Shown: positions 8,565 through 18,811, counted from the stretch's first letter. The stretch is DNA of 64,000 bases from Epithemia pelagica (GCA_946965045.2 OX337230.1:3472001-3536000); one strand, 5' to 3'. Notes: generated by a model not told the origin, from the sequence alone. Program-made: numbers and translations.

Positions 8565-11530
8565 TCAAGCTGCTTTGGGTTTACGCGTCCTCATTGACCG
8601 GACCACAGCTCCTGTTTCACTATCATGTTTCATCTTCTCTTTCATTTTCTCCATGTAACATTCGTTACAATAGGCATGTTTACACGGATGAGTTCGCACA
8701 CATGCATTTTTGCATGCCATTACAGGATTTGTCTGATTCACCTTTTTGCCAGGACCACCGAACCTCTCATTACAGCTCACACATGTGGATGGCCAATTAG
8801 TATTCTGTTCGTAGTACTTTTCCTTGAAGTATGTTGAAGTATCTTGACAAATCAAAAGGCCCAGTTCATGATTTTCATCTGGGCATACACATTTCTTTTT
8901 CCTTCTTTTTGGGGTCTGTTGTTTGTTACGAACACACTCCACTCCCTGTTTATCGACCAATTACAAGTGAGAGAAGGGCATATATCTGTTATTAGCACAT
9001 ATTACCTTCACGAAACAATCATACCTTCCTTTTGGTTGGTTCTGGACTATTGACCTGTCACATCAATCACCAATGGTTAGTAAAACAACAACCGCTCACA
9101 TATAATAGTTCATCCTCGCTTTTTGGTACAATTCTCTTACTTTTTGTTTATTATTCTTGGTTTCACGATGACAAGACATGTTGCAAAACCACAATTTCAA
9201 TCAAACATGAGCAACAATGACATGACGAGACCACATATTTTCCGCAATGAAATATTCTTTATCATACCTGTTTGTTTTCTCCCACACTGATATTATCCGG
9301 TTTCCCAGTCAATGTGTCCTTTTCCTTTTCGACTTCCACAATCTCTGTTGTTATCGTACTTTTTTGCGTTTTTAACAATAGAGCAGTATTGCTGCTCTCC
9401 TCTTCGACAGACTCACTTATACCATCTGATCTCTGACTTGAATCGCGTTGCATATCAATATCGTCGTCCACTATTTGTGCACCAGCCGACTGAGATGGAA
9501 TACTTGGCTTGTCCAGAATATTGTGACTGACATCAGGTCTCTCATTCGCAATCAATGCGTCGTTCTCATTCGCAATCAATGCGTCGTTGGGGTTGGTAGT
9601 ACGTAGAGCAGCAATACTGCTCTCTTCCAATTCTCTTGTGCGATGATTTTGACGACTCGGATCCAGTGTTTCTTTACCAGTCGATAATCTGTCAACGACG
9701 TTGGAAGCACGTAGAGCACCATTAGTGCTCTCTTTTGATTGTTGCGCGGGACAATCTGGCATCCCATTTTCCATTTCTTCTCTGGTTGTTTCTCTAGTTT
9801 CTGATTCATCTGCCAATACGGGGTTGCTATGTTGCTCCTCAAACAAAACTACACTCAAAGATTGAGATTCCACAAAAGATACACTCACATCCTCTTCATT
9901 CGCTGCATCATTTGGTGCATCATCTATTGTGTCAACCACCCCCAAAGGAACAGGACAATTCCTCTCGACCGCGTCAGACGTTGATCTCTTGTCATTCTTT
10001 TCTGTCGTGTTCTGGTTTCCACGCCGTTCTGATTCATTCTCTGTTTGGAGAACTTCATTGTTTCTCTCAGTCACATGTCCATTTTCCTGAACTGGTTCGG
10101 TCATATCAGAAATTTCGGCTGGATTATTCTGCACAACCAACTCTCTTCCGGTTATTTCTCTATCTGCTTGACGAGATTGTCGTGGGACAAAACATGTTGC
10201 ATAGAGCATGCGGACACATTCTTCGTCAATGCGGAGACCATGTGCCTCGGTAAAGATTCGACTAGCTCTTTCGAAATCCGGTGTAGCACTGTCGACTTCT
10301 ATTTCCCTCACATCATTTTCATCCTTATGATTTTCATCCTTTTCACCAAAGTCACATAGACACAAATATAAGGGACACTTTTTGTTGCCACGTCCAATCG
10401 ATTTCGATGCTCTTTTTTGCATTCTGTCGTACCTTGTTTTTGCATACAACCACATAGAAGAATGTCGACGTATTGTACTTTACCTTTTGTTCGTAATCAT
10501 GGTTTTTTCCTTGACCTTTAGTAAGGGAAATACTCCAGCCAGTGTTTCTGAGCATGGGGGCCATTAAACTCCCAACAATGGCGGATTTGGCCGATCGGGC
10601 AACAGCCGAAAATCCACCTCTATCTGTTGAACAAGTCCTCGTCCTTTTGCCATTGACAAATTTCTCCTTTTGTTGAGGGGCCAGTACCATTCCTTCCCTT
10701 GCAAACCATCGATCTATTGCGTCAGCAAGCCAGTGACGATCTTTGTGGAATTTGTGTACGAGTTCAAAGACCATCCGTTGATTGGAGGGCGTGCTTTCGA
10801 GTGAATTGAGGATTCTCCGAAAATCAACGAGATGTACTGGATACGACGCAACTTTCGGCATCATAATAGTCATCTCCTTAGCACGGTCTCTGATGTCTTC
10901 GGTGTATCGTTCCACAATAAAGGATCGAGGGCTTTCTCTAATCTCTTTGATCTCTTGTAGCATAGCCTCTCCATCAGGTTCTTCTAAATCCGCAAGTCCA
11001 TCTGTCCTCCTGTTCTTACGATACATCCACAGTCGTTTTGCTTGCTCCGCGTTTGCGGGGCCGGCACCAGAGTCATGCTTGAAAAAATTACGCGGATAAA
11101 CCAATAGTTCACGATCCGAATTCGCGTTTGTTTCTGGACCACTTATTTCTGTTGTCGACCGATTATCCCAAAGATGCTGTTGTTCATCATTTATTGTGGT
11201 CGATGTAGAAAGAGCACTATTGGAAGCTGTGTCTGGATTGTTAGAACCAGAAGAATTCTCCAACGATATACGCGAAGCACTCCGGCCGTTGCTTTGGTCC
11301 ACGTGATTTTGTATCGCCATTCCTCGATGAAAACATCTCTGAACAGACTGAAAATACATTAGAAACGATTCTGTCATTGCAAATATCAGTCCGTGCCATT
11401 TTAACTTACCATTGTCATCAATAATTTGTCTCAGATATTCTACAGGTATATTCGGTGATGACGGTGTGTTGTTTTCGTCAATGAACAAAACAGCGGAAAA
11501 CCTCCATCTTTTCCATTTGAATGCAGACAT
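8565..11530 (-). CDS. Multi-exon Cys-rich, acidic protein carried by the transposon
   Basis: Three long minus-strand open blocks are best read as exons of one gene. Proposed exons are 10484-11530, 9268-10377 and 8565-8945, all joining in phase 0. The first intron (10378-10483) starts GTAAAG; the second starts GTATGA after ...GENKQ and ends in AAACAG before GVECVRNK. A 30-bp micro-exon at 9025-9054 with splice-like borders is possible. The middle block is long, acidic and low-complexity. The last exon holds a Cys/His-rich zinc-binding region (CVCPDENH, CVSCNERFG, CKNACVRTHPCKHAYCNECY), resembling a RING-like or degenerate zinc finger. The start is uncertain: a further consensus intron (GTAAGT...TTTTCAG) lies near 11350-11415. 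I do not recognise the family. A DNA-binding or accessory role in transposition is only a guess. Confidence 0.5.
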
Positions 11531-11900
11531 ACAACGGTCAATCCGAGTACCGGTTGATGAGTAACGGTTTCTAAGTAAAAAGGTGTCTCAACTAGTACGT
11601 CATGTCCGACAATCTAATTAAGATTGTGTCTGGTACTTAGGAAAGACAAGTATTATGATAAAATTCGAACACAGACGTTTTATCTTCATATGTATATTGA
11701 TACCAGGCTATGGATACTTAACAATGAATATGTCCTACCAAGACTGATCCGGTACCCCCCAAATGAGGGCGAATTCATCCCCCAACGCCTTCGAACATAT
11801 CATCCCTCTCTCAAATCTCTCTCGTCATATGAGACCATGACAAGAACAGCGAACAACACATACCGTTGATTCTTTTACAAAGGAGCACACTCCCTCATTT

Positions 11901-14900
11901 ATGTCCCGAGATATGACAACCCCAAACACTCTTGTTACGATGAGGGTTCCATGTCGTCAATGTGGTGTAGAGGTTGTTTGCAAAAAAGTAAACCATTGCC
12001 CCGCATCCATGGTTCCATTTCTCTTCGAGGGATCTTGTTCCAACTCCGCCAAATCATGTACCTTGTCAATGAAAACTTTCTTTTGTTGCAGTATATGTAC
12101 TGAGACAAGCGGATCCTTTCGAAGGGGGAAAGGCTATATAACGCAATGGAAATACATCGAACGTCACCATCAATCAACGATGCATCAGTCCAAATTGAAA
12201 CTAAATCGCAACAAAGAAAAACGAAATGAAATTTCCATCGACACTTACGATTCATTCCTTCCTAATGATGACGAATCCGTGGAAAACGAATGTTCTGAGG
12301 GCAGGATCAAAGACAAGAATCATGACACCACCGATGACGCTCGACTTGGAAATTTATCGTTGGAAGAATTGTCCCTTCTTGGGTTCCACGAAGAATCTTG
12401 CACTCCAAAATATCTGTATTATGAATCAATGCAGAAAGGCATGGGTGCAAGATACCTTACGGGGAAAGCTTTTGGTGTGAACCCCACCTCTGTCACCAAA
12501 GAGGAAGCAAAGTTCTGTTTACAACTTTCGTCGTTGCTTATCCATCTTACGGACCATCAAAAACGAATGTTGGCGGACATTCTGACAACGGCTGGAAATA
12601 ATGGACATCCATCCATGTCTATTTTCCGAAATATTCGCTTGCCATCTACCATTGAAGATTTTGAGAGGTTCTTTATCACGGGTAAGGATTCGTTCTTCCG
12701 GAATCTACCACATCCTGTTCCACAATCGACGGGGGACGGAAGCCATGCATATGTCTCTTTGTCAGATCTGCTTGCCAATGAGATTGGTAAAGCCACTAAA
12801 TATGACGACTTCGAATTCCATACAAAACTTCAGCTACTCGACACAGATCAAGTTCCAAGTGTATCGACAACACCAATTGCCAAAAAGTTGTTTATGAAGA
12901 TGAAACACTCGTCTACGTCCCTCAATGATCCTGGATCAAGTGATTCCTTCATTCTCTATTTATGGATAAGAGAATGGAGGGATGACTTCGATCCCAATAA
13001 TACAAAGGCATCTAGAAACCAAGTTTGGTGTAATACCTACACGGTTTCGCCACCCACATCTGGGAATTTCAACGGATCGCATACGTATTACATGGGGATT
13101 TCAAGTAAAGGGGATGATCATCGGCCCATTGAAGAAATATTGACGGCTGAAATCAAATTGTTGTCAGAACAAGGTATACGATTGTATCACGGTGGGATGA
13201 AACAAATCATTCGTGTAATGGTTGGCAAGCTTTTCATTTCCGTCGATAGACCCGAAAGGACAACGATGTTCCAGATCGGCGATCATAATGGATCGTATTC
13301 GTCGGTTTGGGGGTACGCGACATTGGTAGATGGTTCATGTCAAATCAACCGACTCCCATCTTGCGAGGTATGCCGCCAGAACAGAGTGAATCGTCTGAAA
13401 ACTGGCAATTATAGATCAACTACTACGATATCGGACGATCCAAGTACTATAGTGTGCCGAGATTGCTCCGATTGGTCCATTGAAGATCCCGCATTTGTAT
13501 TCTTAGCACCAAACGACTATCCAAGAATCTTTGATCCAAGTCCTGACGCACCGGAACCACCACCCAAAAGAGATTTATGGTTTCGCGTTGAGGAACATAC
13601 AAGTGCTGTCGTTGATGGGGACCCACCAGAAAACGATGCAGATGCCACCAATGGGTCCAGGAAACGTAGAAAGAGTCCCAAAAAGCCCCCGCCAAAAGTT
13701 TTCTTGCAAACAGTCAAGCTTACAGTGGATTGGCTGAAATCTGCGGTAATCTTTGCGTGTCACCAGATCAAGACACACCTGCCTGGAGGACGGCAAAACC
13801 AAATGTATTGGACTAAAGCAAACTTCGCTGCTTTTCTAAAAACTTGTGGGTGCACCAACAAGTTGATCGATACTCTGCACAAAGAAGCAGCAAATGACGA
13901 TTACCCAAGATCCAACATGCCAGTGACTTGGGGCGAAGTAGAATCCCTTGCAAAATGTCATTATGCACCCATGCATATGTTATTCCTGGGTCACAGCAAG
14001 AGCAATATAGAAATGATCTCGAAGTGGATTGGAAAATACAACAAGTTGGCGTTGTTTGGCAAAGAAGTGAATAAGTACCTGACAGCTATCCGATCAACAA
14101 GAGCAACGAAATTCTACTGCGCCCAACCGCTGTCCACCTCTTCATGGGGAACCGGAGTATGGGTTAGCGAGAATTACTTGTTGGGTGTCCGTATATGGAA
14201 ATTTCTGTTAGGTCTTCCAACAATTAACGAGAATCGACTTTTGTCCCTGCAAACATACAACGAAGAAAAGCTGTCTGTTGTAAGGTTCGCACATTCTATG
14301 ACACTATGTTTCTCTCGGATTATGACGAACCTAAAGTGGCAAGATGAGATGCATGAATACATCTTGTTATATATGGACCAAATGGTAAAGTTGGACATGA
14401 TTTTATTAAACTCGGATAGACAGAAGAAGAATCCAAATTTCGTAAAATCAAATTCTCTCGGCATACTCTCTGTCGCAAAGGCACACCAAGAGATGGGACC
14501 GGCGCTATTACATTGGGAAGGAGGATGGGAAGGCGAAAGGAAGATACAACAAGTAAAACCTCTACTTGGTATCAAAAGAAGTACAGCGGATTGGACTCGC
14601 ATCACGTTGCGTCGCTTGTACCAGTATGATACCTTGCAATGGATGCACACAACCATGGAAGAAGGAGATGACGGAGAATGTATGAGAGCCAAGCGTGGAA
14701 GAGACTCATTGATCAAGATCTACAATTCAAGAAAAGATATGCTGGAAGATGTTGCGATCAATAATGTGTTAACTGCCATCCGATCTAACGACAACGGGCT
14801 GTATTTGGCCTTCCGCCCAATTGGAGAGTCGGAGGGAAATTCACGAATACAAGTGAAAATAATTCAAATTGAATTCGATGACAGAAATGGAAAATGGAAT

Positions 14901-15131
14901 CATAGTCGTTGTTGGACCTCGCCTATCAAGTTGGGTGGGAATTCGATTCTATTTGAGTCGATGTCACAGCTCAAGAAGGATAGAATTTTGGAGATCGTTT
15001 TGATGTTACCAGAACTCTGTCCAAATATGGGCAGGTTCATAAACCAATACTATTGTATTGGTAATCTTTGGACAGAACGCAATGAGGATGGAGAGTTTAG
15101 ATTGCCTATGTTGGATTCTGTGTTATTCTGA
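11901..15131 (+). CDS. Putative DDE transposase (CMC/KDZ-like)
   Basis: This is a 1076-codon intact frame. Near the N-terminus are paired cysteines (CRQCGVEVVCKKVNHC and CCSICTET), a likely zinc finger. At about residues 360-395 is 'LWIREWRDDFDPNN', followed by 'NQVWCNTYTVSPP' and an 'HTYYMGISSKGDDH' stretch, the organisation seen at the first catalytic Asp of large CMC/KDZ-type transposases. A Cys pair insert follows (CEVCRQNR ... CRDCSDW, about 490-535). At about 690-700 is 'APMHMLFLG', matching the D.MHLLxLG second catalytic block, although the usual Asp position is Ala here. 'VWVSENYLLG' near residue 760 could supply the acidic third residue. The gene lies centrally in the TIR-bounded element, which supports the transposase call. 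If the Ala change is real, activity is doubtful. Confidence 0.55.
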   Translation: MSRDMTTPNTLVTMRVPCRQCGVEVVCKKVNHCPASMVPFLFEGSCSNSAKSCTLSMKTFFCCSICTETSGSFRRGKGYITQWKYIERHHQSTMHQSKLKLNRNKEKRNEISIDTYDSFLPNDDESVENECSEGRIKDKNHDTTDDARLGNLSLEELSLLGFHEESCTPKYLYYESMQKGMGARYLTGKAFGVNPTSVTKEEAKFCLQLSSLLIHLTDHQKRMLADILTTAGNNGHPSMSIFRNIRLPSTIEDFERFFITGKDSFFRNLPHPVPQSTGDGSHAYVSLSDLLANEIGKATKYDDFEFHTKLQLLDTDQVPSVSTTPIAKKLFMKMKHSSTSLNDPGSSDSFILYLWIREWRDDFDPNNTKASRNQVWCNTYTVSPPTSGNFNGSHTYYMGISSKGDDHRPIEEILTAEIKLLSEQGIRLYHGGMKQIIRVMVGKLFISVDRPERTTMFQIGDHNGSYSSVWGYATLVDGSCQINRLPSCEVCRQNRVNRLKTGNYRSTTTISDDPSTIVCRDCSDWSIEDPAFVFLAPNDYPRIFDPSPDAPEPPPKRDLWFRVEEHTSAVVDGDPPENDADATNGSRKRRKSPKKPPPKVFLQTVKLTVDWLKSAVIFACHQIKTHLPGGRQNQMYWTKANFAAFLKTCGCTNKLIDTLHKEAANDDYPRSNMPVTWGEVESLAKCHYAPMHMLFLGHSKSNIEMISKWIGKYNKLALFGKEVNKYLTAIRSTRATKFYCAQPLSTSSWGTGVWVSENYLLGVRIWKFLLGLPTINENRLLSLQTYNEEKLSVVRFAHSMTLCFSRIMTNLKWQDEMHEYILLYMDQMVKLDMILLNSDRQKKNPNFVKSNSLGILSVAKAHQEMGPALLHWEGGWEGERKIQQVKPLLGIKRSTADWTRITLRRLYQYDTLQWMHTTMEEGDDGECMRAKRGRDSLIKIYNSRKDMLEDVAINNVLTAIRSNDNGLYLAFRPIGESEGNSRIQVKIIQIEFDDRNGKWNHSRCWTSPIKLGGNSILFESMSQLKKDRILEIVLMLPELCPNMGRFINQYYCIGNLWTERNEDGEFRLPMLDSVLF

Positions 15132-15146
15132 TAATTGGGTAGAGTT

Positions 15147-16580
15147 CTATAAGTAAGATGAGAGTGTCCATGGATAGTTTACGACGTCGGATTGGATCGT
15201 CCATCCGTGTAGACGTCTCTTTGTTTTCATCTGTTTCTTGAGAAGACCAGCCTTTTCAATAGACCGAAGAATGTTCGTTGTAGTCCTAATCGTGGCCTTT
15301 TCGCAGCCAGCAACAGTGAGTGTGATCGATTGATGAAGATGGTTTGTAGTCAGCCATTGGTGGGTTATGTGATTGTCAACTAAATACCGGACCATGTGGT
15401 AGACACAGAGATAATGATATTCCATATGCGTAGAATGAATGAAAAGAGGTTGATGGGTCCATAAGATAACACAATGAAAAGTCTTCTCATTGACACAGGT
15501 CTTTGACCAAAGTGGTTCCGGAATTGATCGAATCTGGTCAGGTGGCGTGTCATTCAGTAAGGGGAGTAAGCGGTTTTGTGTGCCCATTCTTGTTCCCATA
15601 ATCCGTCGTGGAATGAAGATAATCAAACCAACACCCCAACTTTCTTCTTCCATTAGGGAGGGAAACTTAAGAAGACACTTTTCTCTTCGCATTGTGATAT
15701 CATGCAACATGGTTTCCAAAGCTTGGAAATACGGCAGTGGTTTGGAACAATTCAGTCCAGTGGTCACACCCCGTAAATCAAGTAGATCCTTTTTCTTGTC
15801 CAATATGAGGTCGTGATTTCGGCCAGTCAGGACAAGACCGCATTTACACCATTTACCCAACGTAACGAATGCAACTTGGTCTATGAATGATCGGGGTTTG
15901 CTCATTGTTAGTAACAGTCCTGAAGTTCGAGCGCCTGTTAAGATCTCATCCACAATAATTCGGAATCCATGGTGAGACGAAAGTAACCCGAGTTTGTGCA
16001 AGAATCGATCGCTTAAGATGCACCCATTCGATGCGAGTAATAATTCCAGGAATAGGACGGTGATTGGTTGTTGGATAGTAGTCTGGTATAGACATCGTAT
16101 ATGCAATTGTGAAAGGCATACATCTTCGTACGCATGTCGACGAGAATCCTCCATAGTTCCAGGTATTAGGTATGGTAAGGCAACCGTGCGTACCCGTGCT
16201 GAATGAGAGACTTCGGAAATGTCTGATGGATCATGGATGTAACCCGGACCATTATCGATATGGAATTTCGCCGTCGACCAATGTTGAAGAGGACCCAGAT
16301 CACCAGCAATGTAGCTCCCACAACCCACCAACACACCGTTCGTATCGCCATTACTTAAGCTGGTTATAGCAAAAAGATTGGCGTCTGATCCATTCGGGGT
16401 CAACTTTTCGAGAGAGAAGAACCCCTTTGTAGTTCGGTTGATTATGGATCTCAATTCGTCTTCGCATATTCTGTCGGTCGGAAGGAATGAATCAACAGAT
16501 GCTTTGCGTTTGGACGAACCCCGAGTCCGTTCGAGTATCACATACGATGATCCCCATTTGTTTGCAAAATCATCGACCAT
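15147..16580 (-). CDS. PLP-dependent aminotransferase-like protein carried by the transposon
   Basis: This is a 477-codon frame from the ATG at 16580; an upstream in-frame Met reads only through a CA microsatellite. Its features match a class-III aminotransferase fold: 'TPNGSDANLFAI' at about 60-72 (compare NSGSEAN), an internal 'GFRIIVDEILTGARTSG' at about 203-219 (the Asp that contacts the PLP ring nitrogen and the glycine/Arg segment), and 'VTLGKWCKCGLVL' at about 237-249, where the Lys would form the Schiff base. The C-terminal 60 residues ('GCEKATIRTTTNILRSIEKAGLLKKQ') look like a winged helix. It is convergent with the transposase, with only 15 bp between their stops. A metabolic-type fold plus a DNA-binding-like tail inside a transposon is unusual. 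Substrate and role are unknown. Confidence 0.6.
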   Translation of the reverse strand: MVDDFANKWGSSYVILERTRGSSKRKASVDSFLPTDRICEDELRSIINRTTKGFFSLEKLTPNGSDANLFAITSLSNGDTNGVLVGCGSYIAGDLGPLQHWSTAKFHIDNGPGYIHDPSDISEVSHSARVRTVALPYLIPGTMEDSRRHAYEDVCLSQLHIRCLYQTTIQQPITVLFLELLLASNGCILSDRFLHKLGLLSSHHGFRIIVDEILTGARTSGLLLTMSKPRSFIDQVAFVTLGKWCKCGLVLTGRNHDLILDKKKDLLDLRGVTTGLNCSKPLPYFQALETMLHDITMRREKCLLKFPSLMEEESWGVGLIIFIPRRIMGTRMGTQNRLLPLLNDTPPDQIRSIPEPLWSKTCVNEKTFHCVILWTHQPLFIHSTHMEYHYLCVYHMVRYLVDNHITHQWLTTNHLHQSITLTVAGCEKATIRTTTNILRSIEKAGLLKKQMKTKRRLHGWTIQSDVVNYPWTLSSYL

Positions 16581-16621
16581 TTTCCAGAGCGAGAGAGAGA
16601 GGTGACGATGTGTGAGAGACA

Positions 16622-16678
16622 TCACACACACACACACACACACACATCACAGAGATGAGAGAGAGAGAGAGAGGGAGA
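16622..16678. repeat. (CA)n and (GA)n microsatellites
   Basis: About 12 CA units (16624-16646) are followed by about 9 GA units. They lie just upstream of the aminotransferase-like gene. Confidence 0.9.
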
Positions 16679-17209
16679 GGTGGAGGGAGTTGTTGTGGTA
16701 ATCGGGGGCAGAAATCCGGATGTCCGGGGGGGGGGGACTTAGTTTGAGTCGTATTAATGGAATACATAGGAAATAACAGACAGTCATTGAAAGTTTATGG
16801 CGCCGGGCGAGTTTTGACATTTGTATCTATTTGGAATACTCTAGCTCGATATTATTGTCCAACACCGAATTATTGTTGTGTGAAATTCTAAGTATTTTTA
16901 AAAATCAAAAATACTTTAAATGGAATGATGGACGTTCAAAACTTTATAACGTTCGTTAGGTCGTGGCTACTAAGGTTCTTCTAAATGGGGTCGGTTGAGA
17001 TCAAAATTATATATATAAACATCAGTTATAGCTTCATTGTTTGTAAATGTATGAGTATCTGAAGATATGCAAATTCGAAATACATATATATGTGTTGGTA
17101 TTTTAAGAGCGTGCCTGTTTGTTGTGGACCGAATGTTTGTGGTTTTGTTAAGCACAGGGATACCCCCATTTTTTCTCACTCATTGTGTTTTTTGTGTGGT
17201 TTTGTCATC
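16679..17209. other. Intergenic spacer within the DNA transposon
   Basis: This is the AT-rich spacer between the divergent aminotransferase-like (-) and BAH-like (+) genes, with a run of about 13 G at 16724-16737. It probably holds both promoters. I see no gene or defined motif. Confidence 0.5.
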
Positions 17210-18355
17210 ATGATGTCGGATGACGACGACGACGAGGAGAGCTATGTTAATACAGTTTCTGTCAACGACGTTCCTTATTTCGACTGGGTATTGATGGACA
17301 ATATCCGAATCGGGTCTTTCGTGGCAATCCAGTCTCGTGAAGATAAGGATGAGCCAATTATCACTATTGCTCGGTTGGAAGAACGACAACAGGATGAAGA
17401 TGAGGACCCAGATATTGCCGCAACTACGATCAGATTGCGGTTGTTTATCCCACTTTTTGTTGGGAAGCGCCTCGATTGGTATCCGAAAAAACCCAAACAT
17501 AATCACCGTAAAATTGAAGAGGGTTGTGGATCCAAAAACACAGAACTGTATGAGACAACTGAGTGTGTGTGGATTGCTGGAGAAAAACCGGACGACAAGA
17601 TAAAGCTTCTATTTCCGGTTTTTGTTTTCACATTCGAGGAATTGCGGCGTAAGGAGAACAAGTGGGCGGAGGGAATGAGAAATGTCTTTTTCGTGAGGTA
17701 TTGGCACAATCGTATCTATTCCTACACTGCGCGAACTAAGCATCGTCTGGAAGATTTGCCATCGACTGCTTCCATGGGTTTCGTGAACAACAATCCAGCA
17801 TATAAACAGCCTTGCAATCTTATAATGCAACGGCGTTGTCTTCATCGTAACATTTGGATGGGATTATACAAGATTCGGAAGCACATTATCAAGGTCTGTG
17901 GTATGGATGATAACACGAATGGTGCTAAACAGGGAGGAGTGTCTTTGACAATCGGATACATTCCAATGGAATGTGTTCAGTACATCTATGTTTATGAAAG
18001 CTACGTGTGGTATCGTAAACTCCACGTCTCGTATCGAGCAGGTGTTATCAAATTTGGGAAAGAAGATTTGGCACATATCCGTACGCTTCTCGGAATATCA
18101 ACAGACAAGTATGATGGCTCATGTCTCTCGTTGGATAAAGATCAGAAAGTTCTTGGTGACAATTTGAATCAAAAGATTCTCAAGAGAGGTTATTGCCAAA
18201 CGAGTACTGAAGGAAAAGAGAATATAGAGGGTAAAATGAATGTGATTACAGGAATTGTGAACGAGAAACATAACAACGACGACGACGACAGCGATGACAA
18301 CAATGATGATGACGATGAGGCGACCAAGAGAATTAAACAAACAAAACTAAACTGA
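17210..18355 (+). CDS. Acidic-tailed protein with possible BAH domain
   Basis: This is a 381-codon frame from the ATG at 17210 (the frame is open upstream, but the ATG before the DDDDDEES stretch is the more natural start). Residues about 30-75 ('VLMDNIRIGSFVAIQS...PIITIARLEE') and about 80-185 ('LRLFIPLF', 'ECVWIAGEK', 'FPVFVFTFEELRR', 'VFFVRYW') have the pattern of a BAH domain: an entry strand with a 'gdfV.i' motif, an 'IARI'-like strand, then a terminal 'FF.R' strand. The C-terminus is a long Asp/Asn tail followed by a basic stretch. BAH domains read chromatin, so a targeting or silencing-evasion role would make sense, but the domain call is tentative. It is the last gene before the right end of the transposon. 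Confidence 0.45.
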   Translation: MMSDDDDDEESYVNTVSVNDVPYFDWVLMDNIRIGSFVAIQSREDKDEPIITIARLEERQQDEDEDPDIAATTIRLRLFIPLFVGKRLDWYPKKPKHNHRKIEEGCGSKNTELYETTECVWIAGEKPDDKIKLLFPVFVFTFEELRRKENKWAEGMRNVFFVRYWHNRIYSYTARTKHRLEDLPSTASMGFVNNNPAYKQPCNLIMQRRCLHRNIWMGLYKIRKHIIKVCGMDDNTNGAKQGGVSLTIGYIPMECVQYIYVYESYVWYRKLHVSYRAGVIKFGKEDLAHIRTLLGISTDKYDGSCLSLDKDQKVLGDNLNQKILKRGYCQTSTEGKENIEGKMNVITGIVNEKHNNDDDDSDDNNDDDDEATKRIKQTKLN

Positions 18356-18379
18356 CTTAGCATTATACGGTTAGTATAG

Positions 18380-18454
18380 ACCGAATGAGCATTTAGTCGG
18401 TTAGTGAGACGGAATTAAAACCGAATGAGCATTTAGTCGGTTAGTGAGACGGAA
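18380..18454 (+). repeat. Tandem subterminal repeat of the DNA transposon
   Basis: Two copies of a roughly 35-bp unit (ACCGAATGAGCATTTAGTCG...GACGGAAT) are spaced 40 bp apart. The unit contains the AGTCGGTT motif also found near the left end. Confidence 0.85.
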
Positions 18455-18587
18455 TAACTATTTACTCAGTTATCGATAAATCGATTAATTAATATTCGAT
18501 AAGTATAACCGACTAAAAATTTGGTAACGAAAGATTGGGGTTATTCAGTTATCTTGGACAAGAATAATAAATATTCGGTTACTAAAT

Positions 18588-18618
18588 TTGGTAGTCGGTT
18601 GAGTTTCGATTTGCAGTG
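18588..18618 (-). repeat. Right terminal inverted repeat of the DNA transposon
   Basis: Read on the minus strand it starts CACTGCAAATCGAA and includes AACCGACTACCAA. It is followed by TA at 18619-18620. Confidence 0.75.
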
Positions 18619-18779
18619 TAGTTTAAGTTATGAAGAATGGATTGGGAACGATTGGGCTGCAATACCGAGACGCGTGAGGAAGAAGTACCGCATCGTACCG
18701 CCCCCGGTCAAGAAGGGACCGACAGACGAACAAGGAAAGGTCATTGCACCCAAGAGTCTCCCAATGCAGGACAACGTCG

Positions 18780-18811
18780 GTTGGGCCGGTCATTCTATGA
18801 CCGGTCCCAAC
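18780..18811. repeat. Hairpin-forming inverted repeat in the retrotransposon A2 region
   Basis: GTTGGGCCGGTCA and TGACCGGTCCCAAC form a 13-bp stem with one bulged base and a 5-base loop. A second smaller palindrome (GACGATT...AATCGTC) follows within 20 bp. Confidence 0.7.

Larger units (their letters stand above)
7984..18618. mobile_element. 10.6-kb gene-carrying DNA transposon (CACTA/CMC-like), nested
   Basis: The ends form an inverted repeat, about 24 of 31 positions matching: CACTGCAAGTC at 7984 against CACTGCAAATC read from 18618 on the other strand, both running into AACCGACT. TA flanks both ends (7982-7983 and 18619-18620), consistent with a 2-bp target duplication. Both subterminal regions are filled with short motifs of the type ACCGACT/AGTCGGTT in both orientations, which is typical of CACTA-like transposons. 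Inside are four protein genes in alternating orientation: a Cys-rich protein (-), a putative transposase (+), a PLP-aminotransferase-like protein (-) and a possible BAH protein (+). The insertion splits the flanking retrotransposon between its B1 and B2 repeats. The superfamily assignment is tentative. Confidence 0.75.
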
